Positions 44,901 to 56,359 of a stretch of DNA of 64,000 bases are shown in pieces (positions within the stretch are counted from its first letter, which is position 1; each line of letters starts with the position of its first letter). The stretch comes from Isochrysis galbana (Eukaryota; Haptophyta; Isochrysidales; Isochrysidaceae), in assembly GCA_018136815.1 (NCBI GenBank), contig CM030940.1, forward strand, positions 3,908,833 through 3,972,832, in the 5' to 3' direction. Under the pieces are notes generated by a model, which worked only from the letters and a program-made list of their open reading frames with translations, was not told where the DNA came from and searched no databases. A program made the translations under genes and the position numbers.

Positions 44901-45695
44901 AGAAGCCCGGCCAATACGCACGATCAAGACAAACGGCGGGCGTAGCTACCCTTTCACCGTGGGGAGCGGTATGCCGCAAGGCTGCCCGCTATCTCCACTC
45001 ACCTTTCTCCTCACCGCGGAAGCGCTCACCCGAGCCATCAACGGAGACGAAGACATAAGCGGAGTCGAACTCAATGGATACAACCTAAAAATAAGCCAGT
45101 TCGCCGACGACACGGCGATTCTGATAGCACGAGACTATAAAAACCTTCAGAGGTCGTTACATTGGGTAGATTTACACGAGAAAGCTACGGGGGGAAAGAC
45201 AAACGCAAGCAAATTCCAGGGAATAAGGATGGGATCTCAAAGGCTCCGGAGGCCCCCATGGGACATGCGAAAGTTTAACTGGATAAGCGACGACGAATAC
45301 CTAACGATCTTGGGCGTCCCGCTTGGCGCTCCAGAAGCGCTCAAACCATTTTGGTCGAAGCTAGCCGATAAAATCGACGACAAGGTGGCAAAATTAACGC
45401 CGGCCACCAACTACATGACAATATTCGGAAGAACGTCAGTGGTTAACCACATAATATACGGAATGCCAAGGTATTGGCTGCAGACGCTGGCCGCGCCGAA
45501 ATGGTTCCACGCCCGAGTGCAAAAGGCAGCGGACACGGTCCTCTGGTCGAGCCCGCACACGACGAGACAAAACAGGTGGATAAAATACCCACACTATGCG
45601 ATATCGCACGAAAAGAGCGCAACCAGGACTATGGGGATAGGACTTCTACATTGGCCGTCCCACGTGAAAGCTCTCCAGGCCAAGTGGATGCTCTT
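41956..45695 (+). mobile_element. LINE-A, nearly full length, 3' part rearranged
   Basis: Palindromic head AACTATTGTTATAGTTTTAG (41960-41979), ATG at 41982. Coding order: ORF1-like region, AP endonuclease, reverse transcriptase. One frameshift separates the two open frames, between about 43430 and 43540. The RT frame follows the family up to ALQAKWMLL (about 45693), where sequence switches abruptly to an inverted LINE-B 5' piece. The missing C-terminal module (zinc knuckle) appears in plus orientation at 46893-47120, so the central part may have been replaced by the inverted segment 45696-46892. Confidence 0.85.
41982..43460 (+). CDS. LINE-A ORF: zinc-finger ORF1-like region fused to AP endonuclease
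   Basis: 493 codons from ATGGAGCGC to a TAA at 43458-43460. The N-terminus is Pro/Gln-rich and basic (PQRGRPKPPEPKRSQ). Next come two CCCH-like fingers (QCSRFLQGLCLRNKRGVRCN followed by LSH; CRLHPHKKIPGVCLNG with CLFLH), probably binding RNA. From about residue 325 an exonuclease/endonuclease/phosphatase fold: ITIATYNLNG, DILLLQELHAYEDG, SGVAVATRDG and VIGGDFNCVED. It would nick target DNA for LINE insertion. The C-terminal His block (SDHLPV) lies past the stop, in the next frame (about 43675), showing a one-base frameshift in this copy. ORF1-like and endonuclease parts in one frame is a single-ORF layout. Confidence 0.85.
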   Translation: MERAPTAPLSQPPAATTPQRGRPKPPEPKRSQASAPPDTDVEMAPPPSPPRQPQKQGASKVLFPADQHSQTQAQNTIAAGLPPTQGLPMGCGSSAATPMAVTPTTCAPLGGGHMTQQSILGAFAPSNTTIPVNYGVRACKELRMPDSIQSQHKLMIHGSLRGCKGWRLEAAHGLPATHRFCVCDQEAAKRRERNEAYKLNPRPKTAHEALGKGPPKQCSRFLQGLCLRNKRGVRCNLSHEAPGAWIDNKCTIRCRLHPHKKIPGVCLNGPACLFLHPEYALAIYAIANGLSPDRRARHKLVGRVPPRPRLTFDSTLGYPGEGPITIATYNLNGTKGGKLAAVLSQARKAKIDILLLQELHAYEDGTHLRARTTATLLGWSWHDAPGELGDPASGVAVATRDGADRITPRPETASTLLDGRCVSVEINIDETKYRVMSIYLSATPGARERQIAELQRKLATLDPTPTVIGGDFNCVEDSAKDTRGTGGRDDIP

Positions 45696-45825
45696 AGACA
45701 GAAAGTCGGGTTCCAGGTCGACGCCTTCCAGTTTGTTGAGATGCGCAACAATGGCGCCTAGGGTCTCCTCGTCTTTGGCCTTGTGGCCCTTCTCGTACGC
45801 CGTGAAGGTGATGATAATTTTGTGA
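43461..45825 (+). CDS. LINE-A reverse transcriptase frame (frameshifted continuation)
   Basis: Frame 1 continues the endonuclease directly (HGEKWKALAKRCRLRDAHHT, then TIHTRIDRIYHSSDTDAFQW and AASDHLPVLATFE), so the protein is the second part of one original polyprotein. The RT domain follows: GPGKSAGPDGVPAEVYKAH, LYKKGDARDPRNYRPITLLQ, NQLGFVPRRLISEATHLLQL, LALDWEKAFDRVSWEFYHLA, GMPQGCPLSPLTFLLTAEAL and the catalytic QFADDTAIL (about 45097-45120). It copies element RNA into DNA at the nick. Family homology ends at about 45693; the last 40 codons are read through an unrelated inverted LINE piece. The copy is defective for the frameshift and the lost C-terminus. Confidence 0.85.
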
Positions 45826-46625
45826 GAATCTGGAAACTCGGCCTCTTCCTGAAGCTCGGGCTCGAGGTCTTCGTCGAGGAGGGCCACCTGTGTGGCCGTG
45901 GGGGGAGGTAAGGTTAGTCCTTTGCCCGGTCTTGCTTCTCTAGGGTCCATTTGTCTCAGTGCGTCTACCGCGCTGTCCCTCCCTCTCGCGGGTTTTGTGC
46001 GGGATGTCTGTTGTGTTGGCCCAAATTCGTGGTTGTGCTGGTCATGTTGGGCCTCTGGGGCCGGTGTCTTGCTGATCGTTCCAGCGCCCGAGGCGCGGTC
46101 GTCCGTCTGTCCCTCGGCGTCTCTGGGGAGTGTCTCCCCGGTGTCGTCCTCCCTGTGGCCGCTGTCCCCCCTGATAGGGGTCCAAAGCTGCTCCATGTTC
46201 CAATGCCTGTTTTGATGCGACATTTCTCATTTCCCCAATGGGGTCCTGTCTTGTATGGCGCCGGGCCGGCCCCTCGCGCCGGAGCACGAGGGCGGTAACG
46301 CGGCTGTGTAGGGTCCCGGCCCGGGGGCCTTCCCTATGGGTTCGTCCCTCTGGTGCTTTGTGGCTGGTGTGGCTGTGGATTGTGTTGGAGGTGTGTTGCC
46401 TGCTGGCTGGTGCCAGCATGGCGGCTTTGAACTTGTCGTTCATGGTGATGCGCGGGCGCGGCCCGCCGGCTCCTGTGCCCACCTGACTGGGGGGGTCGTC
46501 TTGGCGCGGTCGCTTCGGCGACAGCGGCGTGTCCGTGAGCTCTTCGTCCATCATGGCGAGGGCAGCGGCAGCGAGAGCGGGCGGCGGCGCGCGCTCCATG
46601 ACCCTATCGTTTTAACGATAGTTGT
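45696..46625 (-). mobile_element. LINE-B 5' fragment, inverted
   Basis: Minus strand: palindrome ACTATCGTTAAAACGATAG (about 46619-46601) runs into ATGGAGCGC (46599). The start contains PLSPKRPRQDDPPSQVGTG, matching PLSPKRPRQDDPPDQVGAG of the plus copy at 61884. Continuing (after a frame change) QVALLDEDLEPELQEEAEFP and LNKLEGVDLEPDFLSK up to the junction at about 45696 with LINE-A. Confidence 0.72.
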
Positions 46626-46629
46626 AGGT

Positions 46630-46892
46630 TATAGCCATTCAGGTTTGTAAACCTTACGCCCGATATATCTTCATCTCCGTTGATAGCTCTAGTTATAGTG
46701 CCTCCGTGGTGAGGAGGAAGGCGAGTGGAGATAGCGGACATCCTTGCGGCATGCCGCTCCCCACGGTGAAGGGGTAACTCCTACCTCCGTTGGTTTTGAT
46801 TGTACGTATCGGCCGAGCGTCCTCGCTCGTGAGTGCTTTCGCGAGTGTCTGAAAGTGTGGCAGTGTGGCCCGAAGTTAAGTAAATCTATAGG
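46630..46892 (-). mobile_element. LINE RT fragment, inverted
   Basis: Minus strand encodes, with frame slips, LNFGPH...LAKALTSEDARPIR, IKTNGGRSYPFTVGSGMPQG, CPLSPLAFLLTTEAL and AINGDEDISG, i.e. the RT block equivalent to 44860-45065 of LINE-A. It abuts the LINE-B 5' piece on one side and the plus-strand C-terminal piece on the other. Confidence 0.75.
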
Positions 46893-47140
46893 GCGAGGTA
46901 CCCACGGCCGAGTGGAAACACGTGGCAAAACTCTACACCCACCCTTTACTTAAACACACGGATAAGCACCCTCACTTCAAGCACATCACCCATAGGAGAC
47001 TAGGCACACGCAACCGGTTCGCCACGGCGACCACTACGAAAAGCAGACTATGCGGGGCAAACACCGCGAAAACTCGACACACCTGGCCAGATGCCCCTCC
47101 ACGCAACAAATATTCCAAGCCCTAAGTATAAACTTAGTTG
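46893..47140 (+). mobile_element. LINE C-terminal fragment, ending at a palindrome
   Basis: Plus strand reads WKHVAKLYTHPLLKHTDKHP and HFKHITHRRLGTRNRFATAT, then a degraded zinc knuckle (CGANTAKTRHTWPDAPP), all typical of the LINE C-terminus seen also at 63500. It ends at CCTAAGTATAAACTTAGTTG (47121-47140), a copy of the LINE-head palindrome. Confidence 0.7.
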
Positions 47141-47816
47141 TCCGGTGCCACCAAATATCCCAGGTTCTATCCTCTATCCCAGTAGGCTTGGTTGACTCTC
47201 TATACCTGTCATGACCTCACTGCACTTTGTTGCCGGCCGGGCTGCTCCCTGTCCCTGGTAGCCAGCGCAAAACCGTAAACGTAAAAAAGTTGCTAGCCGC
47301 CATGAAGAGCTCAAGCAAGTCGCCCGGCCGCATGCTGCATGCTTCTGTAGTGCAGTGATAGTGAATAGGCCAAACAATGCAAGAACGCGCACAAGGAAGG
47401 TGGTGACGTGACAACCAACAACGCGACACGTGTCATATCATCCAGCCAGCCGTATAAAGTCGCGAGGCCCCCCTCTCGACGTTATCAACTGCTCATATGC
47501 ACAACGACGGAGACAAAATAGATATAGCATGGCTAGAAAAGAGTGGGGAAAGAGACCAACTAGTATCATATTAACAACTAGTATCATATTAAGGATCGCC
47601 TCCGTCGATCATCGAGCGCGCCTTGGAAAGCTTCTTGTCCTAACTTGTCCTCCTCGTGGAAGTACGACGCACGAGCGCGCACGATAGAGCTTTATTTTGA
47701 ACACCTCGTAGGCTCATAGGGATTGGGGAAGCGCACGCATCGTCTTCGCTAGAACAAAAGGTCTTGAACACCTCGTAGACTCATAGGGATTGGAGACGCG
47801 CTTGCACTCGGCTCGC
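47141..47816. other. intergenic, small direct repeats
   Basis: 3' side of the Furry-family gene. Two short direct repeats: AACTAGTATCATATTA at about 47558 and 47575, and GAACACCTCGTAG.CTCATA followed by GGGATTGG at about 47699 and 47767. No gene recognised. Confidence 0.55.
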
Positions 47817-50800
47817 CTAAGCCTTGCTAGCCGTTTCATCGTCCTCGCTAGAGCATGAAAGAACAAGGTCCGAGTCGTCATCCTCGTCCTCTTCATGCAC
47901 CACAGGTGCCGCAACAGTCGCCGCCGGGCGGGGTTGCAGCGCGCTATTCGGCGTGTTGCCCTGGAGGGAGTTCGGGGAAAAAGGGCCTGACTCCTCTGAT
48001 GCCGATGGCGAGGGCGCGTTGATGGAGACAATGCTAAGCGAGGCGCGTGAACGCGGCGTCCCAGGGAGAGAGGCAGTTGGTAGAGACGAGCCGCTACAAG
48101 ACGACCGCACACCGATCGATGACAAAGGTACAGGGGCGTTCGACAATACTGGCGAGCCCGGGTGATCCTCAGACTCCTCGTCGAGCATTGAAGCGTGCGT
48201 CGTCTCGTTGTCAGGGAGTTGCGCAACCGCGGCTAGTGCTGGGATGAGATCATCTCTGAGTGGCGGCGGCCCCTGTGACAGAGACACGCCAAGGGCGTGC
48301 ACTTGGAGCAGTGCTGCTGCAGCGAGGAGCGACGGCCGACCCTCCTCATCGCCCGCCGAGACCAGGGGGCCACACCACGGTGGTGGTTGCGGTTCAGGCT
48401 TCGCAGCAGTGAGCGCAAAGATGGAGGGCGGCGTGCCGCGCGGCGCACGCGCAACCATCTCAGAGAGGAGCGCCTCTGCCGCCGCCGAGACGGACGGGCG
48501 GCGGGAGTGAAACGCGGCAACCACCAGCGGGGCGAGGGCCTCGAATTGCGCTGGGGCGACGTCGTGTGGCGCGAATTGTCGCAGCAGCCCTTGTAGCATC
48601 CATAGGAGCGCGACCTCCCGCGTAGTACGAGCCCTGCCTCCGGGTCGGTGGTCATCCCATGGACATCCCGCGGCTAGCCACGAGGAGAGCAAAAGCAGAG
48701 CGAAGTCACAATTATCGTGGGAAGAGAAGGCCAATGCGAAAGCCCCGAAGAAGCGTTCAGCGAAGTTCCGGGCAAAGGCGCCCATAACGTCGGCGACATC
48801 CGCATCGATGGCCCGGTCGCCGCTAACAACAGCGTTTCCTCTTGCTGGACCCATGGCAGCACGAAGTTCTTCCGTTACGGCACGCGGCAGCTTTGTGGAG
48901 CGGAAAAGGTCGAGAAGCCGCTCGGCCAGCGCAGATCCGCAGCGCTCGAGGAATGCGGCGGCCCGTGGTGCAGCGTCAGCCTGCCCTAGCATGACAGCGA
49001 GAGTGTGGCAAAAGAGTACGGCGATGACGAGGCGGTTGTTCGGCGGCATAAGGTCCGAGTAGTCTTCCGCAAGTGTTTCCAATGCAAGCAGAGTCGTGGC
49101 ACGGCATTCTGCCGACGCCTCCTCACCAGCGAGCCCCTTAAGTAAGAGGTGCGACAGCACTTCCTCGAGCGGCCGGCGCAAGTGCTCGGCCCCGGGCGGC
49201 AAGCCACGTTGCTCGGCCCCTCGCCAGACCTCAGCCAACTTGGCAAGCATTACCTCTGACGGGCCATCTGTACCTTGCGCAGCTAGGGTAGCTAGCAGTA
49301 GCTTAGTGGCCTCCTCGAAAAGGTGTGCGGCGCGTGAGGCGAGGAGGGCGGCTGCGGTCTCTGCTAGCAAAAGCCAAGTGCGTTCGCCCAGTGGCGAGTC
49401 GGCGAGTGGCGGTAGCTCGATCATCAGTCTAAGCAGCAGTTGAGCCTTGGCCCTGCCGTCGTCGCGTAAGGCGCCCCATAGCGCAAGAGCCAACGCATGT
49501 AGCAGCTCGGGGTTTACTTGGGTGTTCAGCAGCGCAAAAACGCGCAACGAGGTGAGCGAAAGGTCTGGGTCTTCTGCATGCAATGCCCAGCACAAAGACA
49601 GCGCGCGCCAGTCTCTCGCAAGGCTGGGCGCGACACCGCCCAGTCGCAACACGAGCGGACGCACCGCGGCTAGGCCACGGGGCAGGCCCCGCATTGACAA
49701 GCAAGCCCTTTCAAGGCGCCTTCCCGGTTGGCCCGGATCGCCATCCGGGGCCAGATTCGCCACCAGCGCGTCTAGTAATTGCACTGCATGCTCTGCGGAG
49801 CGGCCATCTGCCCTGTCAGTGCCTGGCTCACCCCCGTGACAGACGACACAGGTGTGCAACAGCGTAGGCAGGTGAGGCCGTAGTAGTGCCGGCACTTCGT
49901 GCGGCAGCGCCGGCAGCATTTCGAAGGCGGAGAGCTCCGTGGGGGTGAGAGGGCGCGCTCTCGACACACGAGGCGCCCGCCAAGCTAGCCATTCGGATGC
50001 AGGTCTGTCCCAAGACGGGGAATCCGGGCCATAGGCGCGCAGCGAGCCGAGGAGCGCGGACAAGAGATCTGGCGCCGCAGGTGTGCGCAGCGTGAGTAAC
50101 AACACGCGCACGCACAATGCTTGTTCATGAGTGTCGATCGCAGGCTCTGCAGCCGTCATGTGCGCGTCGAGCAGCAAAGAGTGAAGCACAGTGGCAAACA
50201 TGGGGGCATTGGCGGGTGTGGCCAGTGCTGCCCACCCTGCCTCGAGAAGGAATCGCACTTGCGCGGTTTCCCCCATCAAGCCAGGGCTAGCGGCGGCGGA
50301 GCATAGGCGGGTCAACGCGAAATACAAGGAAAGCGCCGTGTTCAATGCCGAAGTTCCCAGCTCGTCATCAGCGAGCAGCTGCGGGGTTCGCGCGCCGAAA
50401 GTTTGCAACCAAGGCATGAGCAAAAGCAAGGCGTCCTCGCGCTCGGGTAGGGAGAGCTGGGTGAAGCGCTCCACCAATACGGAAAGAAGCGCTGGGAGGC
50501 CCTCATGCGCCCGGGGCGCTGCTGCGAGCGCTGCTGAGTAGCGAAATGCGCTGGCCGAATAGAGCAAGGGCTCGGTCGGCGCGGGGCCGCCAGCAATCGC
50601 GGCATGCGGCGCCGCGGCATGCGGCGCGGCGGTAAGAGCTTCGTGCGAAAGGGGGCAGATGGCTCGAGCAAGGCGCGCGCCTAGTTCGCGCATCGGCGCA
50701 TCTTGCGCTCCCTGGTGCAGAAGGGCGAGCAGAAGCAACTGGGCCGATATGCGCGCGTCGGCTTGCCGCGCAGCGGCGAGACCTCCGTCGTACCCCCCCT

Positions 50801-53800
50801 CGCCAGATCCATCCGCACAGTCGACAATGGCTGAAAAATAAGCGCGGGCGAGCGCGCCTGCACCGGCGTCGACGCCCGCGCCGCCGGCTGAGCGATGGGC
50901 GCCGCGGAGAGACTTTCGCATAAATAGCGCCAAGCCCCGGCCGTCATGCCCACCGTTGTGGCGAAGGTGCGCCGCGAGCGCCCGCCGGACGTGTGGCGCC
51001 AAGACGGGGGCAGAAAGGAGGAGGGCGTCGAGGAAATGCCGCACATCACTCTCGAGGCCTTTCTCCATCTCAGGATCGTCGGCGTTGGGCTGCCCCAGCG
51101 GTCGGACAGCAAGAAGAGCCTCCAACGCGCTGAGGACAACCACACGTGCGTCAGAACCTCCGGCCGAGTCCTTGGAGCCACGTGCGGACGCTGCGGTAGG
51201 AAGCGGAAGGCATGCAAGGGACATCCACGACTGGAGAAGCTCCAGCGCGTTGCGGACGAAGGAGAGAGAGGCAGGCTTGGCGACCTGCTTAGACGGCTTT
51301 TCGGAAACTTCCTTGTCATCGATGAGTAGCGCCGCGTTAGAGGCGGCGCGCTCCCGCTCCCGCGCTCGTAGGGCAATGAGACGGAAGTATGCACCCAACA
51401 GTCCTGCGGTATGAATCAGATTCTTGGACTCGACCCGGCCGGCCAACACGCCGCCGCCACCACCACCATGATGCACACCATGGTGCCCATGGATGGGCAT
51501 CTGCATGCCGTGGCTGGGTGTTGTGGCGTCGGCAGAGTGCTTCTCGCGCAGCCACACCGAGCAAAGCTGCTCGAGCGTCGCCCGAAGGTGCGACATCCCA
51601 ACATTATCGACATCGGCAAGCACAGCCGTGGGTATCCGCCCGAAGGCTTCGGCAAGCATGCGTAGCACACGTGAGTCGAAGAAGACGTCTGGAAGGCCAT
51701 CGTTTGGAGTGCTGCCTCCATGGTGCTTGGCTGCGCCACCGCCACCGCCACCGAAGATGGACAGCCCGCCACCACGAGAAGGCGTCTCGGCGCGCTCAGT
51801 CGCCAGGGTGCGCAATTGACGCACGGCCTCGGGAACAAGCTCAATGTGGGCAAGCCTAAGCGCCTCTAAGACCGCCGACACCCGAGAACCATGTCCATGG
51901 AGCACCCACCAAACGAGCCGTCGCATGAAGGCTTCAACATCGGACCCGCGGTCTCCGCCGATCACCACCGGCACGGTTCGAGAGGGCGCGGGCTGCGGAT
52001 AGCGCGCGTATAGAGCAAGGAAGCGCAGTTGACGCCTCCAGAGCGTCAAACCATCTGCAATGGCAGCGGTTGAGGTCGAGCCGGGCGGGAGAAGCCGAGG
52101 CCCCGCCTGGGCCTGCCGCCACAACGCTGCCCACGCCAATGGGACGCTAGATCCGAGTTCAAGGCGGTGGACGTGCGGACCCCCCGTTTCGACGCAGAGC
52201 GCAGCCTCAAGTGCGGCCGAGCCCACCACCCCCGAGGCGCCATCACCCCAGCCCGCCGGAAGGATCTGCAAGAGCGTGATGCGACCAACTGGAGGCGGAA
52301 GCACTTGCCTCGCTGCCGCTTGGTCAAACGTGGCAAGCAACACTGCCGCTTGCGAGCATACTTCTGGAAGATGGTGGTAGGAGCACGCCAGACACACTGC
52401 CTGGAGCACTTCGCGAACCTGCTGCCACTCCTCGACTGTAGGGCCGTCGCCCTCGTCGTTCGACGTGTGCACCGTAAGCATCGGTCCTTTCGTCGCAGAA
52501 GTCTCTTGGTCCACATCATCCGTCTCGCCATCGTCGTTGTTGCGCCCTTTCGGGTTGCGCACAGAGGTAGCATGGTCCGGACCGAGGAGCGTGTCGACGG
52601 CGTGGTCGGCCAGTACATGAGCGATACTCAAGGCGCGCTACAACGGTACAGCAGGATTGAGGGCATGAAGGGGCAATTGTCATGCGATGGGCTCGCGCGG
52701 CTGTGTCCCCCAGGGCGCCACCAAGTGGAGGGTATGGATGCCTCTCCCATCCGAGGGGCATGCTAGGCGCCTCACCTGGAGCTCTGACAACGCCGAGCCG
52801 TCGCATGACAGCAGCATCCTTCCCACTGCCAACAGCACGGGCGCAGCAAGCTCTGAAGGTCGTCGCGCAATCAGTGCTCGCAGGCATAGCGAGGCGTGAA
52901 GGCAGAGCTCCCGGGCCTCGCAGCGGATGAGAGAGGCAACAGCGTGGAGGTGTGGCTCATGCTTCGACGCCCCGTCGCCGCGCTGGGAGAGGTCCGAGCT
53001 CTCGCTCATGGAGCTCGCGTCGGAAAGCGGCCAGAGAGCAGGCAAGCAGAGCAAGGCGGCGGAGAGGATCTCCTTCTCCCCTGCGTTGCTTGGTTCCCCT
53101 GCGGCCGAGGCGCCGGATGCGATGCCAGCAGCTGCGGCTGCTGAGACAGCTGCGGCGATGCCCGCAGCCGCCTGCAGCGGCGCCACGGCCAAGGGCCAGA
53201 GCACCTCCCGATGTGCATCCACCAGCGTGGGGTTTTCCTCGGCCAATGTCGCTAGCACTCTGAGCAGCAGCGCACGGGTGGCCAGCGGAGACGCGTGATC
53301 CCGCAGCATGTCCCTGATCACGACCAAGAGGGACTCCACACCAGCTGGATGCCTCCCGAGGGCAAGTAAAGTTGCCTGTATGTACGTGGCCTCCTTCTGA
53401 GAGAGGGCGGCACGCCGAGGCAGGACCGCGGTGATGAGAGTTCGCAGCTGCGACTCTGCGTTGCCAGTCACCGGCTTGCTCGAAAATGATAGCGAGTGGT
53501 CGGAGGTCCGCAAAATGCTTGGCGACGGCGGGACAGCAGTGGATGGGTCGCCAATGTCGTCGGCAACGAACGACGGCGGGAGCGCGGTGATGTAATCTGC
53601 GGCAATCGGCAGCACTAGTATCCGCTGGGCATCCCGTCGCAACGCGGCACACAGTAGAAGGAGTAGCTGGTGATGGCGTTGAGTCGAGGCGAAGACGGCG
53701 CCCTCCGGGCCCGAGTTTTGGCGAGAGGCCAGGGATAGCATCTTTGTCATAAGCTCAAAGCAGAAGTGCGCATGGGCAGGCTTCCGCGACGCCCAGCGTG

Positions 53801-55392
53801 CGGCGTGGCCATAGGCCGTAGCGTAGGCAGCCCACCACTCGCCCGCCGAGGCGCCAGCGCAATATTCGCCCCACTCGGACGCGGATGATTCGTCAGCGGG
53901 AGCCTGTGCGTCCAGAGGTGATGAGCAAGCTGGTTGGCTGGCGTGAGTATCAAAGTGCAAGGGTCGAGGGCGCACGCGAGGGGCAAAGTCCGGGACCGGC
54001 GCGGGCTGTGGGCTGGGCGGACCATGAGTCTCTCGAGAGAGCTGGTAAGCGAGCGGCAGATTTCTAGCCGAAGCACGCCGCGATTGGTTCGGCTCATCGC
54101 CGACGCGACAGCCTTGAGGTACCTCAGTGACGCCCCTGCCTGCTCCGCCGAGTGCGTCGATAGGTGGATGAGCCGCGCGGCGCGCTGGTACGCCACCCAT
54201 TCCCGCTCGTCGCGGTCCGACGCCACCTTGTTCATGCCCTCAATGAGCATCGTTACCAGCGGCTTCAGGGCCACCAGTGAGAGAATTCCCACGCACTCAC
54301 TCGCCACCGTACGAATGGGAGACGGCCGGCTCACGTGCACTCGGGAGTAGCAAAAGGCGAGGAGGCCGTCAGGGGCCCCTCGCAAGGGAGCGAGTGCGTC
54401 GCCTGTCGCCACACTGCCCGGTCCAGGAGCGAGGGCTGCGGCGCCACCCTGGGTGCCAAGCTTGCCTAATCCCCCCCGCGCGCCCACTAGGTTCTCATCG
54501 TCCAGGATGGTGTACCCTCCAAGACCATCGCCTCGTGATCCAGTCACGTCGGCCGCTGCGCTAAGCACGCGGCGCAGGCAGTCGAGGACAAAGTAGCTCT
54601 CGCTGTCGATGTGCTCCGCATCGGACGGCGCACTGGCTGCAGACTCGATATCGTCGTCGTCGTCCGCCTTGGAAAGGGACGGAAGTAGCTGCTTGCGCCG
54701 GCGGACAGGCTTTTCGGCCGCCGCCGCCTCAGCCGCTGCATCGGCGGCCTTAGCTGCGTCCATCAGCTTGATGCAGATGTTGTACAAGTGCTGCCGCGCA
54801 AATATGACCAGCCATCGTTGGATGACCTGGCAGAGGAGGGTAGGGGAGCAAAGAAGAATGGACGGGGAGTGCGTGATGTCATCCAGGGACGCGGGGGGAA
54901 GGGAGTGCAGAGGGGGTATGAGAGGGTGCGCTGCGGATATGGCAGCCGGGAGAAGGTGTCGCCCAGATGCGCTCATGTGATCACCTTCCGCCTCGCTCAC
55001 GTGAGCGCACCGGCAGAGCATGGTTGCCTCTGCTGTGCCTGGATACTTCTCGCCGCTTTCCCTCCCTCGAGGTCTCTCACCCTGCGCTCCCTTCCGCTGC
55101 CCCCCCCCCCCCTTCCCCGCTTCTCTCCCTATAACCCCATCCCGCCTCGTAACCTTCTCTCCCACCCCCCCGCCCACATCCCCAATACCCTGCTCCCATC
55201 CCCTCGCCCTCCTCTCCCCCTCCATACGCTTCAGTTAGCGTTAGTGCGGCGCACCTGCTGCGCCCGCTTCAGCTCTGCGTCGCTCTGGCCGCCCGTCTCA
55301 CAGACTTCCCTCTTCTTGGCGAGGACTGCATCGAGCTGCGCAAAGGCGTCGCGCAGGAAGAAGCCCTGCTGCTGCTGGACGGCGGAGTGCAT
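47817..55392 (-). CDS. Furry / MOR2-PAG1 family cell-morphogenesis scaffold
   Basis: Exons 55392-55255, 54826-54023, 53903-52776 and 52637-47817 (stop TAG); all introns phase 0 (donors GTGCGC, GTCCGC, GTGAGG); about 2,296 residues, in the range of plant PAG1 and yeast Tao3. Nearly all is alpha-helical HEAT-like repeat. Family-like blocks: IQRWLVIFARQHLYNICIKL, RLIHLSTHSAEQAGASLRYL, GVLRLEICRSLTSSLERLM, EWWAAYATAYGHAARWASRK followed by PAHAHFCFELMTKML, RAAFLERCGS-type central helices, and LPHEVPALLRPHLPTLLHTC. Gly/His-rich (KHHGGSTPND) and Ser/acidic C-terminal linkers look disordered. Known relatives scaffold NDR-type kinases and control polarised growth and cytoskeleton; here the role is inferred. 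The ATG at 55392 is the first in frame; an upstream exon is possible. Assignment is by pattern and length, not alignment. Confidence 0.75.
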
Positions 55393-56359
55393 CGAGCAAG
55401 GGAAGGGGGTTGGAGGGTTCCCCCTGCACGCCCCCACACGTCCCTGGCCCTTGGCCTCTCTCCCTCTGGCGCTTGGGGGGAGGGGGGGAGGGAGAGGGAA
55501 GGAGAGAGGGAGAGAGGGAGAGGGGGAGAGAGAGAGAAAGGCGGGGAGGAGGGGGGGGGGAAACGAGCAAGGGCGGCGAGGGGGGGGGGCGCGCGGGGGG
55601 GGAGGGAGGGAGAGTTGGGTCTTGGTTGTGTGGGGCGAGGGAGCCCGCGGAGGGAGTACGGAAGGCGTTTGTTCTTCACCCGTTTTGCAAAGAGTTTGGA
55701 GCCGCGGAGAAGGGGGAGTGTAGAGAGTAGTAGAGAGAAGGAGCCGCCCAGGAGGGCGACGGGGGGGGAACAGTGAGGATGGTGAGGATTGTGAATAAAA
55801 TGCCTCGAATCGGTGAGAAGAGAACGCTCGGAGAGGGCGAGCGCTGTGGCAAGAAGAGATGAGAGAGATGACGCGCGCAATCTCTCGCGCCCAAGAGCGG
55901 AGTGGCGGAACGAGGAGAATATTTTCTCCCAAAAGAGAGAGAAAACACGGGGCAAGCGAAATGTGGGCGCGAGGAGAAAAGGACGCTGTTGGGGGGGCTC
56001 GGCTGAAGAACCAAAAGAGGAGAGAGGGATAGGAGAGGCGAGGGAGAGAGCTCACTAGCTCTCGGTTACGTAGAACAAGAGGGAGAGGAGATGGAGAAAA
56101 AGGAGATGGCGGCGGTTGGCGCGCGGAAGCTGCACGTCTGCGTTTTGATTATGTAGGTGGGTCTTTTTTTCTTTTTCGGGGAGGGGAGGGGAGCCCTGGG
56201 AGCGGAGAGGCGACGACGTCGACGACCGAAGGACGAGGAGTACTTTACTCCCTCCTACAACAGAATTCAATAGAGATGTAAGTGTAGAAAACCGAGAACG
56301 GGAGAGGGCGAGAGGGCTCCTACTCCTACGTGAAGTAATTCTTTCAAGGGCTTTTGTTT
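55393..56359. other. AG-rich region upstream of the Furry-family gene
   Basis: 55470-55620 and 55680-56060 are purine-rich on the plus strand (pyrimidine-rich on the coding minus strand), mirroring the CT blocks upstream of the channel and kinase genes. Long frames here are composition artefacts. Probably promoter and 5' untranslated region. Confidence 0.55.

Noticed and set aside
47824-54980. Many plus-strand frames of 60-200 codons opposite the Furry-type gene
   Set aside because: Antisense shadows of GC-rich coding sequence with no family features.
55379-55776. Plus-strand Gly/Arg/Glu-rich frames upstream of the Furry-type gene
   Set aside because: Produced by purine-rich simple sequence.
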